Source of the DNA: Gracilibacillus lacisalsi DSM 19029
GTDB taxonomy: Bacteria > Bacillota > Bacilli > Bacillales > Amphibacillaceae
Length of the DNA stretch: 64,000 nt
Direction: 5' to 3'
Assembly: GCF_000377765.1 (NCBI RefSeq)
Contig: NZ_KB898667.1
Coordinates: forward strand, 186,001 to 250,000
The notes under the pieces were generated by a model. It made no database searches and was not told where the DNA came from. It saw only the letters and a list, made by a program, of their open reading frames with translations. This document shows, in pieces, positions 53,289 through 62,547 of the stretch (position 1 is the first letter of the stretch; each line of letters opens with the position of its first letter). The position numbers and the translations under genes are program-made.

Positions 53289-53768
53289 ATGATTAAAGTA
53301 TTGTTTATTTGTTTAGGAAATATTTGCAGATCTCCAATGGCCGAAGCGGTATTTCGTCATATCGTCAAGGAAAAGGGAGTAGAAGACCAGTTTGTAATTG
53401 ATTCAGCAGGGTTAGGTGATTGGCATATAGGGAATCCTCCACATCAAGGAACAAGAGCAAAACTAGATGAATTAAATATTTCGTATCACGGACAAAAAGC
53501 GAGACAAATGCAAGCAAATGATATAGAAGACTTTGATTATGTCATTGCAATGGATCAGCAAAACATGGATGATTTATCACAATTTTCGTATCAAGCATCT
53601 GGTGTGACTGTGAAAAAATTGATGGACTTTGTGGATCAGCCCAAAGAACAAAATGTACCTGATCCATATTTTACAAAAAACTTTGATTACACGTATGAGT
53701 TAGTGAAAGAAGGCTGTGAGCAATTATTTGCCTACATCACCAATAAACATAATTTAGACATCAAGTGA
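53289..53768 (+). CDS. yfkJ: Low-molecular-weight protein-tyrosine phosphatase
   Basis: 159 residues. The P-loop CLGNICRSPMAEAVF has the nucleophile Cys8 and Arg14 (Cys-x5-Arg), and the general-acid aspartate lies in VPDPYFTKNFDYTYELVKEG near residue 125. It dephosphorylates phosphotyrosine proteins; B. subtilis YfkJ is the match, also for its neighbours. ATG 53289 follows GAGGTGGTATTAT. First of a three-gene unit with yfkI and yfkH. Confidence 0.92.
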   Translation: MIKVLFICLGNICRSPMAEAVFRHIVKEKGVEDQFVIDSAGLGDWHIGNPPHQGTRAKLDELNISYHGQKARQMQANDIEDFDYVIAMDQQNMDDLSQFSYQASGVTVKKLMDFVDQPKEQNVPDPYFTKNFDYTYELVKEGCEQLFAYITNKHNLDIK

Positions 53769-53821
53769 GGCTTCCATAGTAGTAAGCGATGAAAAACTAA
53801 GATCAGAAGGGTTGAGAGGTC

Positions 53822-54109
53822 ATGGGAAAAGAAAGATTACTTAAAGGTATACTTGCAGGAGCAATTGTTGGAGGACTTATTACATTAAGTGATCGCGAAA
53901 CACGATCATATGTGACAAGGAAACTACAGGTTTGTGGCAACAAGGCAACCTATTATGCTAAAAATCCAGCAGATGCCATCCATCAATTAAACTCAAATTA
54001 TGCCAGATGTTCCGAACAGCTTGCTACAGGACTAACCTCTGCATTAAATATGCTTCATCAATTACAAGAACTGACTGAAAAAATAGACAAACGAGATGAC
54101 AATGGTTAA
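53822..54109 (+). CDS. yfkI: YtxH-like protein (YfkI position)
   Basis: 95 residues starting GKERLLKGILAGAIVGGLIT, a glycine-rich membrane-associated N-terminal segment typical of YtxH-like general-stress proteins, then DRETRSYVTRKLQVCGNKAT and a helical tail. It lies between the phosphatase and YihY genes as yfkI does in B. subtilis. Its end overlaps the next gene by 14 bases. Function unknown. Confidence 0.75.
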   Translation: MGKERLLKGILAGAIVGGLITLSDRETRSYVTRKLQVCGNKATYYAKNPADAIHQLNSNYARCSEQLATGLTSALNMLHQLQELTEKIDKRDDNG

Positions 54110-54944
54110 GAATCCATTTGTAAATAATCGTTTAGTTCGTTTTATCAAGCAATTGATAGAGCGAATAACGAGAGACGATGTACCGGGTTTAGCGGCGCAA
54201 TTGTCTTATTTTTTTCTGCTATCGTTATTTCCTTTTATGATTTTCTTGATAACATTAGTTGGTTACTTACCATTTGATGAAATTAATGTCATGAATTTTG
54301 TTGCCACGTATGCACCAGAGGAAATTGTAACCATGTTAAATGATAATCTCGGACAAATCATGAACAACCGTAATGGTGGCTTATTATCAATCGGGATAAT
54401 TGGTACGCTTTGGTCTGCTTCCAATGGGATTAACGCATTAGTGCGCTCGTTTAACAAGGCTTATAATATTGAGGAAGAACGTTCTTTTATAGTAATGAGA
54501 GGGATATCGATTATCTTAACAATCGCGATGTTACTTGTCATAGTTGTCGCCTTTCTATTACCGATCTTCGGAAAAATGATTGGAGTGTATCTCTTTTCAT
54601 TTTTCGGATTATCACAAGGTTTCTTGGATATGTGGAACACCTTAAGATGGGTCATTTCCTCCATTATCTTCTTTATAGTTTTAACGATGTTATACCGAAT
54701 GGCGCCTAGTAAGCGTGTCTATTTTAAACATGTCTACATCGGAGCCATATTTGCTACTATTTGTTGGCAACTGACATCACTCGCGTTTTCTTACTACGTA
54801 ACATCGATGGGCAACTATTCAGCTACATATGGTAGCCTTGGGGGAGTTATTATTCTGATGATCTGGTTCTACTTATCAGGAATGATTATCATCGTTGGAG
54901 GCGAAATCAACGCCCAAATTGAAAAGAGGGCAAGGAACAGATAA
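54096..54944 (+). CDS. yfkH: YihY/UPF0761-family membrane protein (YfkH)
   Basis: 282 residues with about six membrane segments. Family blocks: DDVPGLAAQLSYFFLLSLFP, NGGLLSIGIIGTLWSASNGI, RMAPSKRVYFKHVYIGAIFA and NYSATYGSLGGVIILMIWFY. Once called ribonuclease BN by mistake; a transport or flippase role is more likely. The start codon lies inside yfkI, which suggests translational coupling, with no clear ribosome site of its own. Confidence 0.92.
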   Translation: MTMVKNPFVNNRLVRFIKQLIERITRDDVPGLAAQLSYFFLLSLFPFMIFLITLVGYLPFDEINVMNFVATYAPEEIVTMLNDNLGQIMNNRNGGLLSIGIIGTLWSASNGINALVRSFNKAYNIEEERSFIVMRGISIILTIAMLLVIVVAFLLPIFGKMIGVYLFSFFGLSQGFLDMWNTLRWVISSIIFFIVLTMLYRMAPSKRVYFKHVYIGAIFATICWQLTSLAFSYYVTSMGNYSATYGSLGGVIILMIWFYLSGMIIIVGGEINAQIEKRARNR

Positions 54945-54972
54945 AGCAAAATGAAATATCCATTGTTGAAAA

Positions 54973-55057
54973 ATGGGACTGTTTCACACGAGTTCGTTTA
55001 TTGATTTCAATTGTTTGAAACGTGAACTGACAGTGTGACAGTCCTATTTATTTTTTT
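54973..55057 (+). terminator. Large hairpin terminator after yfkH
   Basis: GGGACTGTTTCACAC pairs with GTGTGACAGTCC through a mostly continuous stem, and GTTT pairs with GAAAC nearer the tip; TATTTATTTTTTT follows. Confidence 0.75.
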
Positions 55058-55204
55058 CTGAATAGTGTTCAAGAAAAAAATGGAATATAACAGTAATATA
55101 AAAATATATGAAACAGATAGTAAAAACATTGAAATAATAAAAATAAACTGTTATCTTTTAATAGAGAAAAATAATATAACAAATACAAAGGGGTGCGTTT
55201 TACG

Positions 55205-56083
55205 ATGAGGAAGTTATTGCTGTTATTCAGTTTACTCGCTTTTATTAGTTTGTTTGTAGCGTGTGGAGAAGGTGACGAGAATCAGACAGCTTCAGATGAC
55301 ACGAACGCTACAGAAGAACTCAAGTCAGAAAAATGGGATGAGATTCAGGAGAAAGGTGAGATTGTAGCAGGCACATCAGGTACTTTAATTGGTGCTTCTA
55401 CATATGACGAAAATGATAACTTGACAGGTTATGATGTCGAGGTTATGAGAGAAATAGCAGAGCGTCTCGACTTAGAGGTTAGTTTTGAAATAATGGGAAT
55501 TGACAGTATGTTACCAGCAGTGGAAAGTGGTAGAATTGATGTAGCTGTTAATGATATTGAGGCTACAGATAATCGAAAAAAACAGTTTGCTTTTTCAGAA
55601 CCATATAAATATTCTTATTCGACTATGGTAGTACGAGAAGAAGATAATTCAGGAATAGAGAGCCTGGAAGACTTAGAAGGTAAACGTGCTGGTGGTGGAG
55701 CGACAACGATTTACAGTCAGATCGCTGAACATTTTGGTGCAGAAGTGGTTACTTATGGAAATGCACCAAATGAAGCCTATTTACGCGATGTGGATAATGG
55801 CAATACAGACGTGATTGTCAATGATTATTATTTATCTAAATTTGGTGTAGGTGGCTTTCCTGAACTAGATATTCATCTGCATCCTGATTTAAAGTTCCAC
55901 CCAACAGAACAAGCTGTAGTGATGGATTTAGACGCAGAAACATTGCAGCAAAAAATTAATGAAACATTAGCAGAAATGAGAGAAGACGGAACTTTAACTG
56001 AATTAGCGATAGAGTTTTATCAAGAAGATGCTTCACAAAAACCAGAGGGAGAGATTGAAGAAATAGAGGGTCTTGATCTATAA
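55205..56083 (+). CDS. Amino acid ABC transporter substrate-binding lipoprotein
   Basis: 292 residues. The lipoprotein signal ends at LFVAC (Cys20), then a short acidic linker and a family-3 solute-binding fold: GEIVAGTSGTLIGASTYDEN, LTGYDVEVMREIAERLDLEV, GRIDVAVNDIEATDNRKKQF and KYSYSTMVVREED. Probably binds a polar amino acid or cystine; the ligand is not readable by eye. ATG 55205 is chosen because AAAGGGGTG lies nine bases before it. The permease follows after 11 bases, but no ATPase gene does. Confidence 0.9.
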   Translation: MRKLLLLFSLLAFISLFVACGEGDENQTASDDTNATEELKSEKWDEIQEKGEIVAGTSGTLIGASTYDENDNLTGYDVEVMREIAERLDLEVSFEIMGIDSMLPAVESGRIDVAVNDIEATDNRKKQFAFSEPYKYSYSTMVVREEDNSGIESLEDLEGKRAGGGATTIYSQIAEHFGAEVVTYGNAPNEAYLRDVDNGNTDVIVNDYYLSKFGVGGFPELDIHLHPDLKFHPTEQAVVMDLDAETLQQKINETLAEMREDGTLTELAIEFYQEDASQKPEGEIEEIEGLDL

Positions 56084-56094
56084 GGTGTGATATC

Positions 56095-56769
56095 ATGGGT
56101 GATTTTTTTGATGTGAAATTAGCGATAGAGAATTTACCACTAATTTTAAGTGGTTTACCGATGACATTGGTTGTATCGTTTGCAAGTATGGGATTAGGGC
56201 TCGTGTTAGGATTATTTGTATCCTTGGGACGAAGTTCAGATTTGGTACTTTTACGTTATCCTGCCAGAGTGTATATATCGTTCATGCGTGGGACACCAAT
56301 TTTAGTTTTTTTATTTATTTTATATTATGGCTTACCAATGATTGACATAAAAATGCCTGCAATCATGGCTGCAATTTTAGGTTTTGGTTTGAACAGTGCC
56401 GCCTACATTGCGGAAGTTATTCGATCATCTATTAATAGTGTGCCCAAAGGACAATGGGAATCTGCTAAGGCATTAGGTTTTGGCTATTGGCAAGCCCTAA
56501 TGAAAATTATCTTGCCTCAAAGCACAAGAATTGCGTTACCACCGTTAACAAATGTCTTTTTAGATTTAGTGAAGGCAACATCTTTAGCGGCAGTCATCAC
56601 CGTGCCAGAGCTTTTCCAAAAGGCGCAAATTGCTGGTAGTCGCTCCTTCGATTCATTGACCATGTATGTGTTGGTCGCACTTATTTATTGGCCGGTTTGT
56701 ATCCTAATCTCGGTTTTTCAAGAACGGTTAGAAAACAAATTCAGCAAATTTATGAAGTCAAATCCGTAG
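56095..56769 (+). CDS. Amino acid ABC transporter permease (His/Glu/Gln/Arg type)
   Basis: 224 residues with about five helices. N-terminal LPLILSGLPMTLVVSFASMG, RGTPILVFLFILYYGLPM and the coupling loop ESAKALGFGYWQALMKIILP are characteristic of polar amino acid permeases. It works with the receptor encoded upstream. The expected ATP-binding subunit is absent: the operon ends in a terminator and is followed by the composite repeat, so an ATPase from elsewhere must be used or the system is incomplete. Confidence 0.92.
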   Translation: MGDFFDVKLAIENLPLILSGLPMTLVVSFASMGLGLVLGLFVSLGRSSDLVLLRYPARVYISFMRGTPILVFLFILYYGLPMIDIKMPAIMAAILGFGLNSAAYIAEVIRSSINSVPKGQWESAKALGFGYWQALMKIILPQSTRIALPPLTNVFLDLVKATSLAAVITVPELFQKAQIAGSRSFDSLTMYVLVALIYWPVCILISVFQERLENKFSKFMKSNP

Positions 56770-56797
56770 AGAAGCTTATTCTCTACGGATTTTTTTT
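56764..56797 (+). terminator. Terminator of the amino acid ABC operon
   Basis: CCGTAGAGA and TCTCTACGG pair around AGCTTAT-like bases and are followed by ATTTTTTTT. The left arm includes the permease stop codon. Confidence 0.9.
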
Positions 56798-56883
56798 CTG
56801 GAAAGGTAAGAAAGTATATAATCAGCGCAATGACCGTGTTTAACGAAGTAGGTATTTTGATATGTTTTATGTGTGTTTGCCAA

Positions 56884-56992
56884 CGCTCCGACTAATTACT
56901 TCGCTTTCCGCGGGCACGGCCTCAACTAACTTTGCAAAGTGGATTTTCGGCTCGCGCTATTCCCGCAGGAGTCTACGTAATAGTCTCCGCTA
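56884..56992 (+). repeat. Hairpin module B, copy 2
   Basis: GACTAATTACTTCG on the left and CTACGTAATAGTC on the right. One base is missing in the right arm and some pairs are broken, so the outer stem is weaker than in copy 1. A single CTTTGCAAAG-type palindrome is at the tip. Confidence 0.8.
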
Positions 56993-57111
56993 TGAGAAAG
57001 TGCAACAATTCTTGTCATAAGTAGTAGGTTGACTTTTTTAACAATGGACCGCTATCCGTGATTATAAAAGCAGCTGTTACTTCATGCTAGCGTTGTAGAG
57101 CCTGATAATAG

Positions 57112-57240
57112 CGTAGGCCGCCCCCTTCCACTCCTGTGGGAATCGTTTGACCTGAAGATCCACTTTTTTGAGCGGGTTTTGCTCAAAAAAGTTAGCTGAA
57201 GGACAAACCCCACGGAAAGGGAAGGGGGCAGCCGGAGCGG
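57112..57240 (+). repeat. Hairpin module A, copy 3
   Basis: Nearly identical to copy 2: loop-proximal stem CTTTTTTGAGC with GCTCAAAAAAG, loop GGGTTTT, outer arms GCCGCCCCCTTCC with GGGAAGGGGGCAGCC. Confidence 0.88.
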
Positions 57241-57328
57241 TTGTTACGCCTATTATTCATGTCAAAATAACTACTTTGGGCTTTCCTAGTTTTTCTTGTA
57301 AGATACGAAAGTATAAATTTTGCGCAGA

Positions 57329-57479
57329 TGTCTAGCTCCGAGCGCCCAAAAACTAGGCGACTTCACGAATTGCCCTACGATAAGTCATCATCGGTTCGTA
57401 AACTCACCGTGATTCCTTTATCTCAGTTAATTCGTTCCAGTCGCTACGTTTCTAAGCGGGCGCTCTGCTCTTTTCTTAT
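57329..57479 (+). repeat. Module C repeat, copy 3
   Basis: Starts TGTCTAGCTCCGAGCGCCC and ends GCTCTGCTCTTTTCTTA-like. The complementary ends GAGCGCCC and GGGCGCTC are kept. The differences from copies 1 and 2 would mostly change amino acids if translated, which argues against a coding role. About 250 AT-rich bases with no gene follow before sqdB. Confidence 0.88.
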
Positions 57480-57649
57480 AATTGTCCATGAAATATATTC
57501 AGTGAACACCTCGGTAATTGGAACAATGCAATATATGTCTTCGAGTGCCACGCCCACAAAAATTGACTTTAGCTAGAAATGAAAGAGATGCTAAGTTACC
57601 TTCTTATAACGTAAAAATAGTAAAAATCATGTAAAAATTCTGAATAACC

Positions 57650-57688
57650 TTAAACATTATTATAAGACAATGTTAATATGAATATTAT
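57650..57688 (+). promoter_or_regulatory. Candidate promoter/operator of the sqd operon
   Basis: TTAAACATT (57650-57658) and AATGTTAA (57669-57676) form an inverted repeat with one bulged base. A TATTAT (57683-57688) follows and could be the -10 box, with TTATAA 17 bases before it, so the palindrome would cover the -35 region. No convincing Pho box was found. Weak evidence overall. Confidence 0.35.
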
Positions 57689-57690
57689 AG

Positions 57691-58881
<1,191 letters not shown>

Positions 58882-58911
58882 TTGAACTAGAAGAATAAGG
58901 GTGATCTAGCA

Positions 58912-60054
58912 ATGCACATACTTATCATCACGGAAACGTTTCTACCTTCTACAGATGGTGTGGTAACAAGGTTAACTAACAGTATTCGCTATTTTTTAAA
59001 AAACGGACATCAGGTGACAGTAATTGCGCCGGATTTAGGAGTAAATGAATTCGAAGGGGCAAAAGTAATCGGGTTATCAGCTCGTAAATTACCGTTTTAT
59101 CGCTCGAAAGCTTTTGCCTTACCAAGCCATCGCGTGAAAAAGCTAATCATGCAATGTGATCCAGATGTTGTTCACGTAGTTAATCCGGCGCTACTTGGCG
59201 CCACAGGTGTTCACTTTGCCAAAAAACTTGGCTATCCGTTAATAGCGTCGTATCACACACAGGTCCCCAAGTATGCTGAGTATTATCATTTATCGATATT
59301 TAAAGGGATTCTCTGGTGGTATTTTCGTAAATTACATAATAAGGCTACGATTAACCTCTGTACATCAAATGTGGTAAAACAAGAATTAGACCAACAGCAG
59401 TTCCATAATGTACATGTATGGAAACGAGGTGTAGATACGAGCCTTTTTCATCCAAATAAGGCGGACTCGGAGATGCGAACTCGATTAACAAATGGAATCG
59501 ATGATAAAAAGCTCTTATTATATGTTGGCAGACTTGCGCCAGAAAAAGAAATAGAAAAGATCCGAACAGTTTTAGAACAATCCGACCAATTCGTATTGGC
59601 GATTGTAGGTGATGGACCTCACAGAGCAGAATTGGAACAACATTTTCAAGGGACAAATACGGTATTTACCGGATTTATGCATGGGGAAGAGTTAGCGCAA
59701 GCCTATGCTTCTAGTGATGTGTTTGTATTTCCATCTACAACCGAAACATTAGGTTTAGTACTAATGGAAGCAATGGCATCAGGTTTACCAATTGTTGCGG
59801 CTGACAGCGGACCAACACGTGAACAAATCGAACATGAAAAACACGGCTTATTATATAACTCTGAACGTCTAGAGAGCTTTAAAGACACTGTATTACGATT
59901 AGAAGATGAGGCATTGCGTAATAAACTTGCGGAAAAAGCTTGGCAGGACATTCATGAAATGGGATGGGATGATCAGTCCAAACAAGCGTTAGCCTTTTAT
60001 CAGCAAGTGATCGATTCACACTACAAAGTCTTCGATAAGAAGGAATGTTCATGA
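58912..60054 (+). CDS. sqdX: Glycosyltransferase, probable sulfoquinovosyl-diacylglycerol synthase (SqdX/SQD2-like)
   Basis: 380-residue GT-B, family 4 glycosyltransferase. N-terminal ITETFLPSTDGVVTRLTNSI (6-25), VHVVNPALLGATGVHFAKKL (87-106), SYHTQVPKYAEYY and WKRGVDTSLFHP match SqdX/SQD2 more than general GT4 enzymes. The donor-binding E-x7-E motif is at Glu278-Glu286 (ETLGLVLME), then AMASGLPIVAADSGP. It would transfer sulfoquinovose from UDP-sulfoquinovose to diacylglycerol at the inner face of the membrane. A related role as diglucosyl-DAG or mannosyl transferase is possible from sequence alone, but the adjacent sqdB strongly supports SQDG. Its stop overlaps the next start (ATGA). Confidence 0.85.
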   Translation: MHILIITETFLPSTDGVVTRLTNSIRYFLKNGHQVTVIAPDLGVNEFEGAKVIGLSARKLPFYRSKAFALPSHRVKKLIMQCDPDVVHVVNPALLGATGVHFAKKLGYPLIASYHTQVPKYAEYYHLSIFKGILWWYFRKLHNKATINLCTSNVVKQELDQQQFHNVHVWKRGVDTSLFHPNKADSEMRTRLTNGIDDKKLLLYVGRLAPEKEIEKIRTVLEQSDQFVLAIVGDGPHRAELEQHFQGTNTVFTGFMHGEELAQAYASSDVFVFPSTTETLGLVLMEAMASGLPIVAADSGPTREQIEHEKHGLLYNSERLESFKDTVLRLEDEALRNKLAEKAWQDIHEMGWDDQSKQALAFYQQVIDSHYKVFDKKECS

Positions 60055-60482
60055 AACGAAAAAGTAGTCGTTTTCAATTTTTTCAATTCAGTATTATTGG
60101 TGTCAGTAACGCACTGATAGACATAGGTGTGCTTAACTTACTGTTATTGCTATTCCATACGGAAAAGTCTGCTATGCTTCTTTTATACAATAGTATCTCC
60201 TATTGCCTGGCAATTTTAAATAGTTACATCTGGAATGCTTCCATTACCTTTAACCGCACTTCAAAGGGGAGTTCTTATCAACGTATTGCTTTTTTTGTCC
60301 AAGCTTTGATTAGTTTAGGAATTAGTAACCTCGTTTTCTTGGGGGCTAATTCCTTATTTGCTATACTGGAAATACCAAATTGGTGGCGATATAATCTTTC
60401 CAAAGCCTTAGCAATGGGTTTATCCTCTTTAGCTAGTTTCTTTATGATCAAGTATATGGTATTTAAAGATTACAAAAAATGA
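60051..60482 (+). CDS. GtrA-family membrane protein, possible lipid-linked sugar flippase
   Basis: 143 residues with four membrane helices of the GtrA/DPMS family: FQFSIIGVSNALIDIGVLNL, ISYCLAILNSYIWNASITFN, then two more, ending ASFFMIKYMVFKD. GtrA proteins are thought to move lipid-linked sugars across the membrane. It starts inside the sqdX stop (ATG 60051, AAGGA six bases before), so it is translated with sqdX; here it could carry sulfolipid or a linked intermediate. That role is inference from the operon. Confidence 0.85.
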   Translation: MKRKSSRFQFFQFSIIGVSNALIDIGVLNLLLLLFHTEKSAMLLLYNSISYCLAILNSYIWNASITFNRTSKGSSYQRIAFFVQALISLGISNLVFLGANSLFAILEIPNWWRYNLSKALAMGLSSLASFFMIKYMVFKDYKK

Positions 60483-60507
60483 ATACTACACTAAAGGAGG
60501 AATTGAA

Positions 60508-60900
60508 ATGGACTTTTATTTATCAGAAGGTGGCGTTCGGACCAATTTACCATTCGGAGAATTAGACATATCAGGAAATGAAGAATTGGGGTACCGCCCG
60601 TTCCAATTAATGGTCGCTTCTGTTGCAGGGTGCAGTGCTTCGGTATTTCGCAAAGTACTGGATAAAAAAAGAATTACGATTGATGATTTAATGATATCAG
60701 CAGAGACCGAAAGATCATCAGATGAAGCAAACAAGATTACATCAATTCATCTTCGGTTTGTTGTAAAAGGTGTGGGTTTGAAAAAAGATCAAATCGAAAA
60801 AAGTTTAGAAATTGCACGAAAGAATTGTTCGATGATTCGAACGATAGAAGATAGTGTGAAAATTACAGAAACACTTGAAATCGTGAATTTAAGTAATTAG
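60508..60900 (+). CDS. OsmC/Ohr-family peroxide-related protein
   Basis: 130 residues. Both redox cysteines of the OsmC fold are present: Cys42 in QLMVASVAGCSASVFRKVL and Cys107 in ARKNCSMIRTI. It probably reduces organic hydroperoxides or handles reactive sulfur in the cytoplasm. It has its own strong ribosome site (AAAGGAGGAATTGAA), 25 bp after the GtrA gene, and could be the last gene of the sqd unit. Confidence 0.87.
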   Translation: MDFYLSEGGVRTNLPFGELDISGNEELGYRPFQLMVASVAGCSASVFRKVLDKKRITIDDLMISAETERSSDEANKITSIHLRFVVKGVGLKKDQIEKSLEIARKNCSMIRTIEDSVKITETLEIVNLSN

Positions 60901-60958
60901 TAAGCATAGTTTTCGTTTCTTTTGTAACACTAAGGAAAAAAAGGAGCGAAAACAAATA

Positions 60959-61726
60959 ATGGAGAAACTCGGTCTTTCTGTCATTTTATGTTTAATGATG
61001 CTAACTATCCCGCTAATCGCAGAGTCCAAAGAGGACAAGCAAGATGATCTCGTATCAATCGAAAATGAAAACACCTATAAACAGATGTCGGAAGAAGATA
61101 CGTCGATCGAACCGAGTAAATTAGTAAAGGAACTCTTAGAGGATGTAAATGTGGAGATAGATAATCCACTGTTAATCAAATCGTTGAATGAATCGACCAT
61201 TAATCCGTCACCAATTGCTTTTGGCTATCGTGCCAATGTATATCTCGGACATTGGCCCTTATCGTATCAGTCTGAATCCTCTGAGATCAATTGGGACTTT
61301 CAAACGGTTAATACGAATGAGGTAAATAATGTCAATGGTGAGAAGAATGAGGAGATTTTTTATTATCAAATAGAAGAAAAACACGTGGAAGGTGCACTGA
61401 CAGCAAAAGTGGACCAAACCGATCAGATTAAACAAATGATTTTACAAAAAGCAAGAGATCAGCATGACCTTCCTCTAACCTTTCATGCGGTGGTTGGAAA
61501 AGAAACAAAGCTTAGTAAGACATATACTGTCCCAACTTCAAAAATCGGGATTTTAAAAGCCAATATGCCAGTGGTCAAGGATCAAGGGCAAGTCATACTT
61601 GGTGAAGTATACCTAGAATTAAAAGGTTCAAAAAAGAATCTCGTCATTAAAAATGTTACCAAACAGGAAATAGGGGCATATATCCCGATTGCCAATCATC
61701 TCACTTTTACATTTGAGACGAAATAA
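60959..61726 (+). CDS. yfkD: YfkD-like protein
   Basis: 255 residues matching the YfkD family of bacilli. A signal peptide or N-terminal anchor (LGLSVILCLMMLTIPLIAES) and an acidic linker come first, then the conserved domain with PSPIAFGYRANVYLGHWPLS, FQTVNTNEVNNVNGEK and TKQEIGAYIPIANHLTFTFE. Exported; function unknown. Ribosome site AAAAAAGGAGCG. Its position close to yfkH-J and a pdaA-like gene mirrors B. subtilis. Confidence 0.87.
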   Translation: MEKLGLSVILCLMMLTIPLIAESKEDKQDDLVSIENENTYKQMSEEDTSIEPSKLVKELLEDVNVEIDNPLLIKSLNESTINPSPIAFGYRANVYLGHWPLSYQSESSEINWDFQTVNTNEVNNVNGEKNEEIFYYQIEEKHVEGALTAKVDQTDQIKQMILQKARDQHDLPLTFHAVVGKETKLSKTYTVPTSKIGILKANMPVVKDQGQVILGEVYLELKGSKKNLVIKNVTKQEIGAYIPIANHLTFTFETK

Positions 61727-61733
61727 CTATGAT

Positions 61734-61773
61734 GCATGCATTTCTCATAATAAAAAGAGGAGTGCATGCATTT
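61734..61773 (+). terminator. Possible terminator after yfkD
   Basis: ATGCATGCA and TGCATGCAT pair, extended by CTC with GAG near the tip, followed by a weak TTCTATTT tract. Confidence 0.35.
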
Positions 61774-61871
61774 CTATTTGCAATAAGGTAAAAAATATAT
61801 ATCCCTAGCCATTATCGTAAAATGTGCACTAACTTTGAAGTGGTAATTTTGAAATGCTGATTTAGTAAATA

Positions 61872-62003
61872 CCACCACTCCGGCTGCCCACTCCCTTTCC
61901 GTGGTTTTTTCCCTTCAGCTAACTTTTTCGAGCAATAACCGCTCGAAAAAGTGGATCTTCAGGAAAAACGGTCCCACAGGAGTTGAAGTGGGCGGCCTCC
62001 GTT
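61872..62003 (-). repeat. Hairpin module A, copy 4 (inverted)
   Basis: Inverted relative to copies 1-3. Tip stem CTTTTTCGAGC with GCTCGAAAAAG around AATAACC, outer arms CCACTCCGGCTGCCCACT and AGTGGGCGGCC. The loop-proximal pair is C-G as in copy 1, and the outer stem keeps the CCCAC/GTGGG form of copy 1. It follows yfkD. Confidence 0.85.
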
Positions 62004-62192
62004 AGATATTCACTCTACAACTTCAGTATCAAGTAACATGCGGGCTTTTTATTTATATCAATCATTATTGCATTGTTAAATCAGACAAAAAAACATCATA
62101 CTAACTGTAAAAAGCGCTGTAGAACAAATCTAAAGCGAAACATTTTTCTGGAGCTTCTCCTAGCAGTCACAAACTTTCAGAATGATTGCTCG

Positions 62193-62235
62193 GACTAAAA
62201 GATAGTACCTTGTGTGTACTACTTAGGATTTAGTC
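62193..62235. repeat. Imperfect hairpin, possible module B relic
   Basis: GACTAAA (62193-62199) pairs with TTTAGTC (62229-62235), and inside it TAGTAC (62203-62208) pairs with GTACTA (62216-62221). The GACTAA/TTAGTC edges recall module B, but the rest is unlike it. Confidence 0.5.
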
Positions 62236-62270
62236 TACTTAGGGGAGAGGAAGTAAAAAATTCGGGTGTT

Positions 62271-62303
62271 TGTCTAGCTCCGAGTGCCCTACGCTTTTCT
62301 TAT
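62271..62303 (+). repeat. Module C stub
   Basis: TGTCTAGCTCCGAGTGCCC joins directly to TACGCTTTTCTTA: the two ends of module C with the interior deleted. Between 62004 and 62373 nothing else but the hairpin at 62193 is seen. Confidence 0.75.
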
Positions 62304-62373
62304 TAAGAAAGTGCTAGACATGTTTGTTTTTTTCAATTAGGATGAGTAGGGGAAGTTGGAAAGGGGTGTTGTT

Positions 62374-62523
62374 GTGAGCAACGGAGAGAAAATAAAAGAA
62401 CTTCGCATGCAGCTCGAGCAGTTTATGGAACGTTTAGATCATTTGGATCCGGAACAGACGTCCATTGAAGATGTTGATCAGCTAATTCAGATGATCGAAA
62501 AAATAGAAAAAGATCTTGGTTAA
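62374..62523 (+). CDS. SE1561-family small protein
   Basis: 49 residues, helical and acidic: SNGEKIKELRMQLEQFMERL, then DHLDPEQTSIEDVDQLIQMI. This matches the SE1561 family of short staphylococcal and bacillar proteins as I remember it. Starts at GTG 62374 behind AAAGGGGTGTTGTT, stops 24 bases before the antiporter gene, and is probably cotranscribed with it. Function unknown. Confidence 0.78.
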   Translation: MSNGEKIKELRMQLEQFMERLDHLDPEQTSIEDVDQLIQMIEKIEKDLG

Positions 62524-62547
62524 AGAAAAGAGGGAGAGGGATACAGT

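Larger units (their letters stand above)
56803..57479 (+). repeat. Composite mosaic repeat, copy 2 (modules B, A and C)
   Basis: Same order, orientation and boundaries as 33345-34035, with roughly 90-95% identity by eye. Differences are scattered substitutions, a 17-bp shorter tip in module B, and small length changes in the AT-rich links. It begins six bases after a terminator, as copy 1 also does. No gene seen in it. Confidence 0.9.

Noticed and set aside
57650-57676. Pho box in front of sqdB (SQDG is often phosphate-regulated)
   Set aside because: TTAAAC- and TTAATA-like hexamers occur but not at the regular 11-bp spacing expected; noted only as a palindrome.
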